A stretch of 64,000 nucleotides of DNA from Galdieria partita. Lineage: Eukaryota > Rhodophyta > Bangiophyceae > Galdieriales > Galdieriaceae. The stretch is taken from contig BQMJ01000028.1 in NCBI GenBank assembly GCA_025991245.1, positions 172,998-236,997 of the forward strand, read 5' to 3'. The notes beneath the pieces were generated by a model that was given only the letters and a program-made list of their open reading frames with translations, searched no databases and was not told where the DNA came from. Position 1 is the first letter of the stretch; each line of letters starts with the position of its first letter. Shown here in pieces: positions 29,974-40,575 of this stretch. A program made the translations under genes and the position numbers.

Positions 29974-30353
29974 AGCGACTTGAATGCTCTTGTTTCCCAA
30001 ATAAGCAGCCTATTCGAAGCAGTGAACCGTCACCGTTTCCTAATCCTTCTCAACAATAAGAAATGGAGGACACGCGTAGCAAAATGCACCACAAATTCTG
30101 TGCTGACCAAATGGATTTCATTTGGGAATATCTTTGAATAGCTTTATAAAATAGGCTATAGGATATCTATATGGATGATGACTCTTTGATTGAACAATCA
30201 CCTCTTTACATATCCTTTTCAATATGAACAATCAATCTACATATATTACAATAGACAACTATCCCAATATATTATCTATAAATATATATACAAGGAATGT
30301 TGATATGGATATATTCATTCAATAGCAAGTCCCAACCCAAAATTGTTGTTTCC
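29974..30353. promoter_or_regulatory. Divergent promoter region, very A/T-rich
   Basis: Lies between the divergent zinc-finger and SART3-like genes. The half nearer SART3 (about 30165-30300) is rich in TATAT-type sequence. No gene seen. Promoter role is inferred from position. Confidence 0.4.
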
Positions 30354-32417
30354 ATGAGTGGGAATCCCGTAGATCACGAGAATGGTAGCTTAGAAACTTT
30401 GGAAACTTACCAAGACTGGTTAAATACTTTAGAACAGCTAAGGAACGAAAATGACCTGGTTGCTTTAAATCAAGCTTATCAAAACTTCTCACAAGAATAT
30501 TTCCTTCCCCCAGAGATATGGCTGCAGTGGATAAACGATGAGAGGAAACGTTTGCTGCGGCAAGACCTTGAAAGTGCCAACACACGTGGTTTGGAAGTTG
30601 TGGAACGAGCCCTCAACGAAACTTTGTATTCTTTTGAAATATGGTCGTTGTATTTGGACCTTTCCGTGGAACTCTTTGAATATGGCAAACTATCTGAGAA
30701 CGTTGTACGTGAGAGATTCGAACAGGCAGTCACCCAAGTAGCACTGGATTTTCGAGATGGTTGGAAAATATTTGAGAAATATTGGGATTTCGAAGACAAA
30801 TATGGGAACAAGGACAACGTAAGCAAGTTAAAGTTACGTTGTGCTTCTTTACCCTTTGCAAGATACCCCGAAGTGTTGTTAGAAGCGGCGGACGAAGAGA
30901 TACGTCAACGAATAGCAAGAAACCAGAGAAAGAGAGAAGAAAGGAACAAATATGAAGAGTTGATATCCCAACTAGACATATCCAAAGAAGCTGAGCAAAT
31001 CATAGAAATGGAAAGCGTAGTGAATACGTGGAAGATGTATGCAGAGTTTGAAACTACTGTTGACTTGATGCGAGCCAAAATGATATATGAACGAGGTTTA
31101 AGAAGCTGTTACTATGTACCTGACTTGTGGTTGCTCTATTTGGGTTTCTTGACTGAATACTTACCCTCATCTAACTTGAATACACAAGTTGCAAGGAAGG
31201 CGTTTTCATGTGTTCCCAATTCTTTGGAGATTGCAAAATATGCTATGAGATCTCAAGAAAGAAGTGATCATGGCTTTCATGAATTATCGAATATATTTTG
31301 GAAAGCCTGGTCAGTTATGTCAATGTTTCCTGAGCATTTAGTAGAATTGTCATTTAGCTATTTGCATTGTTTGAGGCGACTTTGTGCTGATGAAAGGCTT
31401 GACAAGAAATATTTTTCAGAAATTCTAAACGATTTCCAAAAAACTTTTGATAACGATGTTCTGGCTTCAGCTGATCCAAACTGTCAAATTTTAAGGTTTA
31501 TAGCAAGTTGCTTTCAAGTTGTTCTTAAGGAAACTTTGGAAAGTATTCGAAATGTTTGGGAACAAATGCTCCGAAAACATGGGAAGCTTGCAAACACTTG
31601 GTTACGATATATCCAATGGGAAATACATCAACAACAGTATGAAAATGCACGAAGGTTATTTAGAAGAGGTATTCATACTCTTGTAGAAGAAGTAGAGATA
31701 TTAGCACAAGAATGGATTGGATTCGAAGGTCTTTATGGCGATATTTCTCAATATGAAAAGGCGCTTAAAGTCACAAGCGAACGGAAGACTTTTTGTAGAC
31801 GAATTTCTAAGCAACCTTTACCAAGCTCAATAGCAAATCCTTTATCTTCACAAAGAGAAGAATATCGAAACAAATCTAAACGGATGAAAACCAAGAAAGA
31901 AGATTCGGATAATCAAATCATTTCGTCTTTATCAAAATCACCGCGGGATTCTTCTTTCGGAGCTAGAAAGTGGCATAAGGACGTTCATACTATATTCGTT
32001 AGTAACTTACCCAAAACAACTACCGAAGAGGAGTTTCAATCTCTTTTTCAATCTGTAAATGGCTTTTTAGAAGCTCGACTTGTCAAGGACAAGGAAGGGG
32101 TACCGAAAGGTTTTGGTTATGTTGAATTTCAGAATGATACAGGTGTTTTAGAAGCCTTGAAGGCGGATCAGTCAATGTTTTTAGGTCAGAAGATCATTGT
32201 CAAACGTTCAAAACCTCCCAAACTGCAAAAATCCTCTACTCCAAGTCGTAGGATTGGAATAGGAACTGGTCTTAGAAATGACGAAACGGAAGTCTTCAAT
32301 GTCAATGAGGAGGAGAGTGCGAAAGATTTGGAGGAATCTTCAACGCAAGCTACGTCTCAGACATCGTGGACTCAGGATGATTTTCGAAGATGGATACGAG
32401 AATCTTCCCTTCACTGA
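30354..32417 (+). CDS. SART3/Prp24-like U4/U6 recycling factor (HAT repeats + RRM)
   Basis: Splicing factor that re-anneals U4 and U6 snRNAs. Single exon, 687 aa. The N-terminal two thirds are HAT repeats, seen as repeated W..Y...E patterns such as EIWLQWINDERK, EIWSLYLDLSVELF, NTWKMYAEFE and NTWLRYIQWEIHQQQYENAR. A basic linker (RNKSKRMKTKK) leads into one RRM with RNP2 IFVSNL and RNP1 KGFGYVEF. The C terminus, TQDDFRRWI, resembles the LSm-binding tail of Prp24/SART3. Human SART3 has two RRMs, so this is a reduced version. The ATG at 30354 was chosen because the upstream open frame begins with TTG. No intron. Confidence 0.82.
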   Translation: MSGNPVDHENGSLETLETYQDWLNTLEQLRNENDLVALNQAYQNFSQEYFLPPEIWLQWINDERKRLLRQDLESANTRGLEVVERALNETLYSFEIWSLYLDLSVELFEYGKLSENVVRERFEQAVTQVALDFRDGWKIFEKYWDFEDKYGNKDNVSKLKLRCASLPFARYPEVLLEAADEEIRQRIARNQRKREERNKYEELISQLDISKEAEQIIEMESVVNTWKMYAEFETTVDLMRAKMIYERGLRSCYYVPDLWLLYLGFLTEYLPSSNLNTQVARKAFSCVPNSLEIAKYAMRSQERSDHGFHELSNIFWKAWSVMSMFPEHLVELSFSYLHCLRRLCADERLDKKYFSEILNDFQKTFDNDVLASADPNCQILRFIASCFQVVLKETLESIRNVWEQMLRKHGKLANTWLRYIQWEIHQQQYENARRLFRRGIHTLVEEVEILAQEWIGFEGLYGDISQYEKALKVTSERKTFCRRISKQPLPSSIANPLSSQREEYRNKSKRMKTKKEDSDNQIISSLSKSPRDSSFGARKWHKDVHTIFVSNLPKTTTEEEFQSLFQSVNGFLEARLVKDKEGVPKGFGYVEFQNDTGVLEALKADQSMFLGQKIIVKRSKPPKLQKSSTPSRRIGIGTGLRNDETEVFNVNEEESAKDLEESSTQATSQTSWTQDDFRRWIRESSLH

Positions 32418-32723
32418 GACAAATTAGCCAGTTAAATGTTGTAGAAAGGTTATTTAAAGAAAATTTTTATCAACACTTTGTAAAAAGAGGAACATGAAAC
32501 TTCGATGTTGTCATGCTTTAAAGTTGGCAGCATGAAAGCATGGTTAAATAATCATAGCTTTGTAGAATGCTCTCAATGACTTAAGGCAACAATATGAAAG
32601 AAACTCAAGGTTTCCTCGAAAACTTTGTGCTTCTTCTATGAAAGCTTAGGAATTATTGTTGGCCAAAATTGAAAAGACGGCTTTGCACATTTTTAAAAAT
32701 TCGATTGTAATGATCTTATCTGT
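32418..32723. other. Intergenic, no gene recognised
   Basis: Short A/T-rich gap between two plus-strand genes. No coding block or RNA gene recognised. Confidence 0.5.
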
Positions 32724-34268
32724 ATGACTCACTTGGACCAAAAGCACTTTCGTCTCTCAACCAAGAAAAACAAACAGACATACTTTCTTATAGGAGTACG
32801 AACTATCTGTATTTTGTATTTAAGTTTATACCCTCTCCTTCGTACAAATACTTTGAAAGAGACAAAGGCAAAAGTAGACCCTTCTTATTGGAATGTTTAT
32901 CACAGTGTGGAACAACTCGCCTCGAAATTGGAAGTTTGGGAACACAAAGACTTGATCAACTTTCCTATTTGTCGCTTAGAAAGGGTTTGTAGAACTGATA
33001 AAGGTTTATGGATACTGCCAAAATGGTTAAGTAACTATCAATCCTGGTTAGAAAAATGTGGTCTCAACCAATCTATGGTTTGGTATGCTGATATTCAGGA
33101 TCCTATCCACTTTCATAATAGTTCTTTCCAAGGTGATCTTATCGGAACCCAAGTCTTACGTTGGCAGCTTCCTCATCTCATTGCTGACACTATATGGATT
33201 TTGCTATGGAGACATTTTATATATTATTCTGAAAATACCAAATTGAAGCCATGGTCATTCACATGTGTTAATTCAGCTTCCAAACCATGTATTACAACTC
33301 TCTTTTGGAGTGACTTAGAACCAGTATTGTTCAACAACCCAAGGCCTCGGGAAGAAGACTGGACTTCTATATACTTAGAACAAGTATTATTTAGGACTAT
33401 ACCAACACAATGGAAAGCTGTTTCTGCCGATTATCAAGGTTGCTTTCAATCAGTTACTTTTAGTAGGATTCGACCTGGTCATATTCCAAACAATTTGTTT
33501 TCTGAGCAAGGCACATTCTTTGAAGAAAACGGAATCTCCAGGGAAGATCGTTTGAAGAGTTCCTTTCAGGATGCAAAAGACACTGGGGGGTGCATAGTTA
33601 CTATTGCATTAAAGAATAATAGTGTTGATTACCCAACCAATCGTTTGGCGAATTCTTCTCACCCCAATCTATTTGAACAAATTGCCAATCAGATTCCTCG
33701 ACTTGCCTTTGATTCTACTCCTGAAATTTACCGACCGAATATATATATTCGTTTAGTAGATTTTCAAACAATTACTCTTGATGATTGGAACAGTGCCAAA
33801 GAGAGTCTTCAAGAAGTAGATGTTGTTGTAACTGATCATTCCATTGCTAACAGTCAGTTCTTACTTTTACGTCCCAATACTACTGTCATTGAAGTGCTTC
33901 CTTTTTCGTATTCTGCAGTTATGTTTAAAGAACTTGCATTCAGCTTGGGATTGGACTATCATTCTGTATCTTCCAATCCAGATGAAGAAACATTTCTCAG
34001 CTGTTTATTTGCATATGAACAGGATCAACATTCCGTTTCCCAGTTAGCGCAAGCATATCGTAAAGAAGCAGAAAAATGGCGTCTTGGAATCTATCAACAA
34101 AGTCTTCATTTGGATAAACTTGAAACTACCGACAAAGTTCGAATGAGTCGACATTGTGCTCGACAACAACGAATTTCTGCAAATGCAACGGAAATAGCTT
34201 ACTTTGTTATCCAAAAAGCGCTAACTCCCTGTCTAACTGGGCTTTGGTATCATCAACACGCTATGTAG
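32724..34268 (+). CDS. Type II membrane glycosyltransferase, GT61-like
   Basis: Probable Golgi enzyme adding sugars to glycans or glycoproteins. Single exon, 514 aa. A short cytosolic tail (KKNKQTY) is followed by one membrane anchor (residues about 20-40, FLIGVRTICILYLSLYPLL) and a lumenal domain. The best family signal is near the C terminus: VVVTDHSIANSQFLLLRPNT then VIEVLPF and LAFSLGLDYHSV. These correspond to the GT61/DUF563 pattern of hGAxLxnxlFlrPgt, viEi and LaellGleY. The usual Gly-Ala after His is changed here to Ser-Ile. GT61 enzymes in plants act on xylan and N-glycans; the acceptor here is unknown. Confidence 0.62.
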   Translation: MTHLDQKHFRLSTKKNKQTYFLIGVRTICILYLSLYPLLRTNTLKETKAKVDPSYWNVYHSVEQLASKLEVWEHKDLINFPICRLERVCRTDKGLWILPKWLSNYQSWLEKCGLNQSMVWYADIQDPIHFHNSSFQGDLIGTQVLRWQLPHLIADTIWILLWRHFIYYSENTKLKPWSFTCVNSASKPCITTLFWSDLEPVLFNNPRPREEDWTSIYLEQVLFRTIPTQWKAVSADYQGCFQSVTFSRIRPGHIPNNLFSEQGTFFEENGISREDRLKSSFQDAKDTGGCIVTIALKNNSVDYPTNRLANSSHPNLFEQIANQIPRLAFDSTPEIYRPNIYIRLVDFQTITLDDWNSAKESLQEVDVVVTDHSIANSQFLLLRPNTTVIEVLPFSYSAVMFKELAFSLGLDYHSVSSNPDEETFLSCLFAYEQDQHSVSQLAQAYRKEAEKWRLGIYQQSLHLDKLETTDKVRMSRHCARQQRISANATEIAYFVIQKALTPCLTGLWYHQHAM

Positions 34269-34450
34269 AAAGAAATTATGATTCCAATAGAAACATCATT
34301 TATAACGATTATCATCATGCAATCTATAAGAAAGCAAGTGTTTCAACTGCTTCCAAGAATACCCAATGAATACTTTGTTCCAATCCTCCCATATTCAACC
34401 GTATGTGTCACGAGTTAGTTAAGTTTATATAGGAACTCGTCCAAATAATT

Positions 34451-35697
34451 CTAATCATAAACAGGTTCCACATCGACATCCATCTCTCTAGGAATGACCA
34501 TTCCTGCCAATTTACCACGAACTTGCAACTCTAATTGTGAAACAAAGTCAGAATGAGATTTCATATACTCTACACAAGCATCCTTTCCTTGTGCAATATT
34601 GTTTCCACCATAACTATACCAAGAACCCTTTCGAATTACCAAACCAAGTTCTTCTGCGGCATCCAGCAGACATCCATAAGTATCAATTCCTTTGCCAAAT
34701 AAAATATTCAGCTCAACTACACGAAAAGGAGGAGCGATCTTGTTCTTTGCAATCTTGACTTTGCAACGTATACCAACATTATCCTTAAGAGTGTCTTTGC
34801 GTCGTATATCTAATCTCACTGATGAATAATACTTCAATGCCATTCCACCTGATGTTACTTCTGGACTACCAAACAGAACACCTATTTTCTGTCGCAACTG
34901 ATTCAAAAATATAACTGTACACTGACTGCGACTCATTGAACCTGTTATCTTTCTCAAAGCTTTGGACATAAGTCGTGCCTGAGCACCCATTTGTTGATCA
35001 TTCATATCTCCTTCTATCTCAGAACGAGGAACCAAGGCTGCAACCGAGTCAATGACAACTATATCTACTGCAGCAGAACGAACCAGTTGATCAACAATTT
35101 CCAAAGCCATCTCACCGGTATCTGGTTGTGAAACTAACAAGGACTGAATATCCACTCCTAGTGAAGAACCATAGGCTGGATCCAAGGCATGTTCTGCATC
35201 CACTATCAGAAAAAGAGGATGAGAAAGAAACAAAAAAGTTGTCAAGATTGAATCATACCAAAAGCGGCAACTCCTCCCGATTTCTGAACTTCTGCAATAG
35301 CATGCAAAGCTAAGGTTGTTTTACCACTACTTTCTGGACCAAATATTTCGACCAGACGGCCTCGCGGATAGCCACCACCTAAAGCCGCATCTAACGTAAC
35401 ACTCCCACTAGGAGTGGTTTCCACTTTCATACTTTCGATCTCACCAAGACGCATTATCGACCCACGACCGTAGGTTTTCTCTATTTGCTGCAGTACACCT
35501 TCTAAAGCTCGTTGCTTCGCATCTTTTTGTGTCAATCCTTCACCATTGGAGGGCTGGATATTCTTGGACACTGCCAAAGCGAAATATTTTTTAGAGTCTT
35601 CAAGGTATCCTCGTTTGCAACGACTTGAGATGGATATATTGAATAGTCTTGAATTGGATGTTATCCATATAGAAGGAGTGTATAGAAAGCCGACCAT
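34451..35697 (-). CDS. recA: Organellar RecA recombinase
   Basis: Bacterial-type RecA for recombination and repair in an organelle. Exons are 35259-35697 and 34451-35202 (intron 56 nt), giving 396 aa. About 60 N-terminal residues rich in Ser, Arg and hydrophobics ([20 protein letters not shown]) precede the RecA core and look like an organelle presequence. Walker A is GPESSGKTT. After the intron [18 protein letters not shown] begins the second part, Walker B is [14 protein letters not shown], and the L2 region is [16 protein letters not shown]. The C-terminal acidic tail ([11 protein letters not shown]) is bacterial-like. Plastid versus mitochondrial location cannot be decided from the sequence. 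Confidence 0.93.
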
Positions 35698-36482
35698 TCA
35701 GAGAATTGTGATTATCCAACAACTGAAATAATCGCCAGTTTATCGCAGAATCACTGGTTGTCGATTGTTCAAGTGATGACTTACGGATATGTTTTGAACT
35801 TTTGTCTTTCATAATAACTTCTGGGTATATAGAAACTGGTTAGATTGAGTCTCACCAATACCTCTGAGTAGACCTCAATAAATGTTTTCAAGTATTATCC
35901 AATAGGTTTTGTTTGGTTGATTATTAGCAATCTTTTTGTCTTTCGACAAGTCAATTCTATTGTGTGACATCTTTGTTTGGAAGATATGTTGCTTCCAAAG
36001 AGGATTTGTTCTATTTGGGTATTTCACATAAAATGTTTGCCGAAGGTTTTGTTTCTCTATTCTCGCAGTTCAAATTGCAATTATAAAGAAGCTGCTGAGT
36101 TGCTTGTGATAAGTCTTTGTATTTGCTTCTTATATTTCACTATTCATGCTATACTGACAACTCACTTTGTTAGTGTTTCGGTTGACTTTATAGGAAGATT
36201 GAGGGTTTCCTAACTCTATGTTGGATGTATTCAAGTTGTTCCTATTCAACAACTTGACTCGCTGCACTTTGATGCAATGTTCGAATGAGTATCCTTTACG
36301 TGCCACTTGTGAAATAAAACTCTCAAAGAGAATACATGATGTTCAATTTCAAAAGCGTATCGATATTTTATAGGAATTGGTTATTTCATAAACTTGCTTA
36401 CGACTTTCCAGAAGAACTGGAAGACTCCAACTTCAGTTTGGTATACCAAAAGACACCTGACTCTCTAATAAGTAGAACGTTC
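35698..36482. other. Intergenic, possible short coding remnants
   Basis: Gap between RecA and the SLC35-like gene. On the plus strand at about 35977-36213 there is an open frame of low-complexity hydrophobic residues. A neighbouring frame reads YVASKEDLFYLGISHK followed by MFAEGFVSLFSQFKLQL and a stop near 36085. I do not recognise either and do not call a gene. Confidence 0.3.
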
Positions 36483-37621
36483 TTAAACAATCAAAGCAGT
36501 CAACAAACCCCATAGTGTTATAATAATACCACTAAAATTCAACCAGGAAAATTGTTGTTTGAAAAAGAGAAAGCCAATAAGGAATATCGAACATGTCTTG
36601 GAATGACCAAGAACATTGTAAGTAATGGCTGAAGTCTTTCCAATAACCATAAATATCGAAACGTTTACACAGAAAGCGATCAAAGAAGACAACAAAATCA
36701 TAGCCTATCACAATGAATTGATCTTCCTTCTCAATCAAATATCATACTTACCACATTCTTCACAGTAAACTCAAACTGGAAAATGCTAAAGGGAGAAGAT
36801 GGTCTATAGTCTTCCAAAATGGGCAACAAGGGAGCTAAAAATATGGCAGCCAAAGGGGCAATATAGTACTGGAGCTGCAAAGGATTCGCTTCAAGTGATC
36901 TATTTCAACCAGTTGAGCAAACGTAAATCGAACATTTCTTTCATACTTTTGTAAGGTTCCACACCAAACTTGATAAAGTGAAGTGACAATTACACCTGTC
37001 AAACCAAAGAAAATGCCAAGAAAGTTCAACTCGAGGTCAGTTAAGGTTGCAACAGTTACACCAACACAAACTAGAGTCAAAGGAACATAAAACTTTCTTT
37101 CCAAATATATCTTGTAAAAAACAGCTTCTATAAATACAATAACAGGTGTAGTCAGGTGCTTCAAAACTTGATAACAGCCAACAGAGTTATACCGAAGAGA
37201 AAGGTTAGTCAAAACTACAAATCCCATGTTTCCTAAAGCTAAACGAGAAGCTGCAAAAATATCTAGTTTCTTGGGTTTGAAAAAGCCCATATAGGAGCAA
37301 AGAACCAAACCCAAAAAGGTTACAATAAAATGGATACAGGTAAGCGTACACACTACCCAATAGAAAAGTCAAAACATACAAGTTTAAAACAAAGCGCTTA
37401 CTAAACCGGAAACCCAGTTGGGTCACATATTTGTTGACGGAGACAATGCTCACGCTGGAAGTAAAGTTGAACACCATTACGAGGGCTACAATAGGGTCGA
37501 TTGCCTTCAAATATTCTTGAATAACAATTGGTGAGTTAAGAGTATGATGAAAGTAGCGTATATTGTCTCCATTCTTCTCAGAGTCACCATTTTCCAACTT
37601 TACAAATGGCTGTCTATTCAT
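36483..37621 (-). CDS. SLC35E3-like nucleotide-sugar/triose-phosphate transporter
   Basis: Multi-pass Golgi or ER transporter of the drug/metabolite transporter superfamily. Exons are 37402-37621, 36910-37352, 36752-36868 and 36483-36704, giving 333 aa with about ten hydrophobic segments. Conserved blocks are VSIVSVNKYVTQLGFRF, NMGFVVLTNLSLRYNSVGCY, HLTTPVIVFIEAVFY, TGVIVTSLYQVWCGT, VSIFMVIGKTSAITYNVLGH and FKQQFSWLNFSGI. All match SLC35E3 and plant relatives. Intron 2 is only 41 nt, or 35 nt if the exon begins at 36874. Start 75 bp from the divergent GNA1 start. The substrate is unknown. Confidence 0.85.
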
Positions 37622-37696
37622 GAACAACTTGAAATATCTCAAAAACGCCAACTGCGCAAAAATGAACAAATAATACTTTTGAAATTTGCATTGACA

Positions 37697-38152
37697 ATGT
37701 CGTCCAAAGAGAATATTGTTTGGAGATCTCTTTCGAGTAACGATTTTGAGAAAGGATATATTGCCCTGTTGAGCGAGCTCAGTACCGTTGGCAACGTGGA
37801 TAAGAGTGCTTTTTTAGGTCGTTTGCATCAATTACAGCAGCTTCCAGATTACTACATTTTAGTAGCAGAAGATACCAACAAGTCAACGGTGGTTGCAAGC
37901 GGTACATTGCTGGTAGAACTTAAGTTTCTTCACGAGTGCCAATCTGTTGGCCATATAGAGGATATTATTGTATCTAAGTTGTATAGGGGTCTTGGTCTTG
38001 GGAAGGTACTTATAGAAACACTAGTGCAAGAGGCAAAAAATAGAAACTGTTACAAAGTCATTCTCAACTGTTCTCCTGGAAACGTTGGTTTCTATGAAAA
38101 GTGTAACTTTGTGCAACATGAGCTTCAGATGGTTCAGTATTTTCATAAGTGA
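37697..38152 (+). CDS. GNA1: Glucosamine 6-phosphate N-acetyltransferase
   Basis: GNAT enzyme making GlcNAc-6-phosphate from glucosamine-6-phosphate and acetyl-CoA, on the way to UDP-GlcNAc. Single exon, 151 aa, the usual length. Conserved blocks are GTLLVELKFLHECQSVGHIE, DIIVSKLYRGLGLGKVLIE (the acetyl-CoA loop is RGLGLGK), VILNCSPGNVGFYEKCNF and the C-terminal MVQYF. Next to a nucleotide-sugar-type transporter with which it shares a 75-bp divergent promoter, which may hint at joint control of glycan supply. Identity is firm. Confidence 0.93.
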   Translation: MSSKENIVWRSLSSNDFEKGYIALLSELSTVGNVDKSAFLGRLHQLQQLPDYYILVAEDTNKSTVVASGTLLVELKFLHECQSVGHIEDIIVSKLYRGLGLGKVLIETLVQEAKNRNCYKVILNCSPGNVGFYEKCNFVQHELQMVQYFHK

Positions 38153-38807
38153 TACTTTGTCGTGCTTTGTTTTTTACTCTTCTGTACTTATTGCTGTCAA
38201 TTATTTTCAGTTTGATATGACCTCTCAGTTCAGTTAGAAGTGTATAGTTCGTTTAGTTTTATATTCAGTGACTCTAGACAAACATTTCAGGACACCTTGA
38301 GCTGATAGACCTGTTTAGGAGTGATTTTATCACCAGCAGTTCGAATATGAACTTCGCTGTTTATATTTGCTATTTCAAATGAATTTGCGCTTTTGGAATT
38401 TTCCGGTCGTTGAATTGTAGAATTAGGGTGCTTCGTCGATTCTGCAATCCACATGTTCCAAGGATGAAATAGACTCAAATTCAACAAAGCTAGTTTCTGG
38501 TATTTGACGCGTTGATAGGTTTCATAACTGTTGTTTGACTGTTTACCTAGTCGTTCTTTGGAATATAAAAACAAAGTCTATTATTATCTCGAGTTTTGGT
38601 ACTAAAAGCGAGTGACGAACTGGAACGTTTGTTGGGAATTCAAATAACATTGCAAATGTTGCAAACAAGATTGAATACCTCTGACTTGGATAATCAGACA
38701 CTGTAAAAGACTCAAGTAAATAATTTTCTAAAATTATCAAGACTGATTATTACTCCAAAAACATCAATCGTATTCTAAAAACTATCGCAAATGACAGAAA
38801 CAGAATT
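38153..38807. other. Intergenic with unassigned minus-strand open frames
   Basis: Two overlapping minus-strand open frames lie at 38287-38574 (ending SEVHIRTAGDKITPKQVYQL) and 38543-38740. Neither begins with ATG and neither matches a family I know. They could be exons of a short gene or chance. Confidence 0.3.
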
Positions 38808-39970
38808 CTAATCCTTGCTTGCCAAAATAATACTGATTATCCCTTTCGTATTTTCGTATCCAAGATACTTCCAACCTCCAGCGACGAGCAGTTTCTTCCA
38901 CTCTTCTTCTGTACGTTCCTTACCGTTGTTTACGATTGCCATGTGAAGATCAAACAGTTTTCCACTGGATGCAACATTAGAATCAGGAACAACATACTCT
39001 AAAAGCAATAACTTCGCATGCAAGGGACAACATTCATTTACAATCTTTAAAATTTGCACCCCATTATCGTCATCCCAATCATGTAAAACATGTTTCATTA
39101 TGTAAAGATCATGATTGCGAGGTACACTTTGGAAGAAATCACATGGCTCCTTGCTACAACGATCTTGCAAACTTTCGTCAATAAATACAGCTTGCTCTAC
39201 CACTTGAGGCAAATCTGAAATGACACCTCGAATTTGTGGATACTTCTTTAAAATGGCTTTCAGAAGTATTCCTGGACCAGCTCCAACATCACAGATGCTT
39301 TGATACTTGGAGAAATCAAACCTCTCAAGTACTGCGTTGGTGTCAAAATGGCTCCATGAAGCCATACCAAATTCAAATCTTTTTAGTATTTCAATGCTTT
39401 CGGGATCAGAACGAATAATGAACTGAAAAAATTCACAGCCAAAACTTCACTTTTTGTTTAGAAAAACAAAGCATATGAACGAAGCAGCTGTAAACTTACA
39501 CATCCTTTATGACTTTTTTTCCGGTTTTCACTCCTTTTTCTAGTTCTAGCCAAATACGACACAACTCCTTGCTTCCTTCCCACAAAACCAGTCCTCGAGC
39601 AGAGTCTTCGCGCTCTTTTAAAAGTAGGCTTCCCAGTCGAGTAACAGTAAAGGAATATTGTGGAGTTTCGTGCTCTTTCACTACGCCTAGTGTTGAGGCG
39701 GCTCTCAAAAGTCTATAAGTAAAATCTTTGTCAGTCTGGCAGAGGGAAGCTACCTAATAAAAACATTTTAAGCTCAACACAACGACAATATTCGATTGAT
39801 AGAACCTCAGATGAAGGTACATTGCCTCCTGTTTCTACAGTTTTGGCTTGAATTATGTCAATGAAGCCAAGAGAAACAACCGCTCTCAAGATGGCAGTTT
39901 TCCAGTGGCCACTGCAAATATCAAAGATTTTGTGAAAATCTTCAAAATATTCTTCAGAATAGCCTTCCAT
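38808..39970 (-). CDS. SAM-dependent O-methyltransferase (COMT-like)
   Basis: Plant/fungal-type small-molecule O-methyltransferase. Exons are 39806-39970, 39502-39753 and 38808-39422, giving 343 aa; introns of 52 nt and an unusually long 79 nt with a GTGTAA donor. The N-terminal dimerisation domain includes HWKTAILRAVVSLGFIDII and LLRAASTLGVV. The methyltransferase domain has the SAM loop ICDVGAGPG, then YPQIRGVISDLPQVVEQA, the catalytic-His region IMKHVLHDWDDDNGVQILK and CCPLHAKLLLLEYVVPD. The ATG at 39970 was chosen because the open frame upstream starts with TTG. The acceptor substrate cannot be told. Last confidently intact gene before the decayed zone. Confidence 0.88.
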
Positions 39971-40575
39971 ATTGTTTGGGTGAAAAAGTGAAAAACCTTG
40001 CAATCTAAATACTCTGAATGCAACAGCGTGTCCGTCTCTTATCTGCTTTGCTGGCTTTCTTCTTCTTCATGAGGGTTCAAAAACGGGCAGCAACAACGTT
40101 GAGAGTAGAAATGGATGTAGATTGGGTTTTGATCGGTTATTATTGTGTAAGAACGATATTGATTCGTTGTTATGAAGATCTCTTCATACTTTCACTTTTT
40201 GTTGATTCAATCTATTTCAATAACATTTGTGTTTCCGAAATATATCCCAACCCAATGACAAATTCAAAAAACAAACAAGTCTTCCTCGTCGAAGTAACTT
40301 CCTTTCGAAAAAACAGCCTATGAAAATATTATTACGCATAACCATATGAGTGACGACTTCAACATCTTACTCATCAATATTCTTCGAAAGATTGCTTCAG
40401 GCTGTTTCAGGAAACAAAACTCTATAACTTGAACTACATTCTGACAACAATTGAGAGTCTTTTTCGTCGTGAGACTAACCGACATTCAAATGCTTTCAAA
40501 GCAACTGCTGTCAAATAGTGAGGTCAGGTTACCTTCAATACACTTTCATTTAGCATCTTTTCAGTCCATAGCGAG
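39971..40575. other. Intergenic, no gene recognised
   Basis: Contains a 101-codon open frame at 40018-40323 on the plus strand with low-complexity hydrophobic content and no known domain. Treated as chance. Confidence 0.4.
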
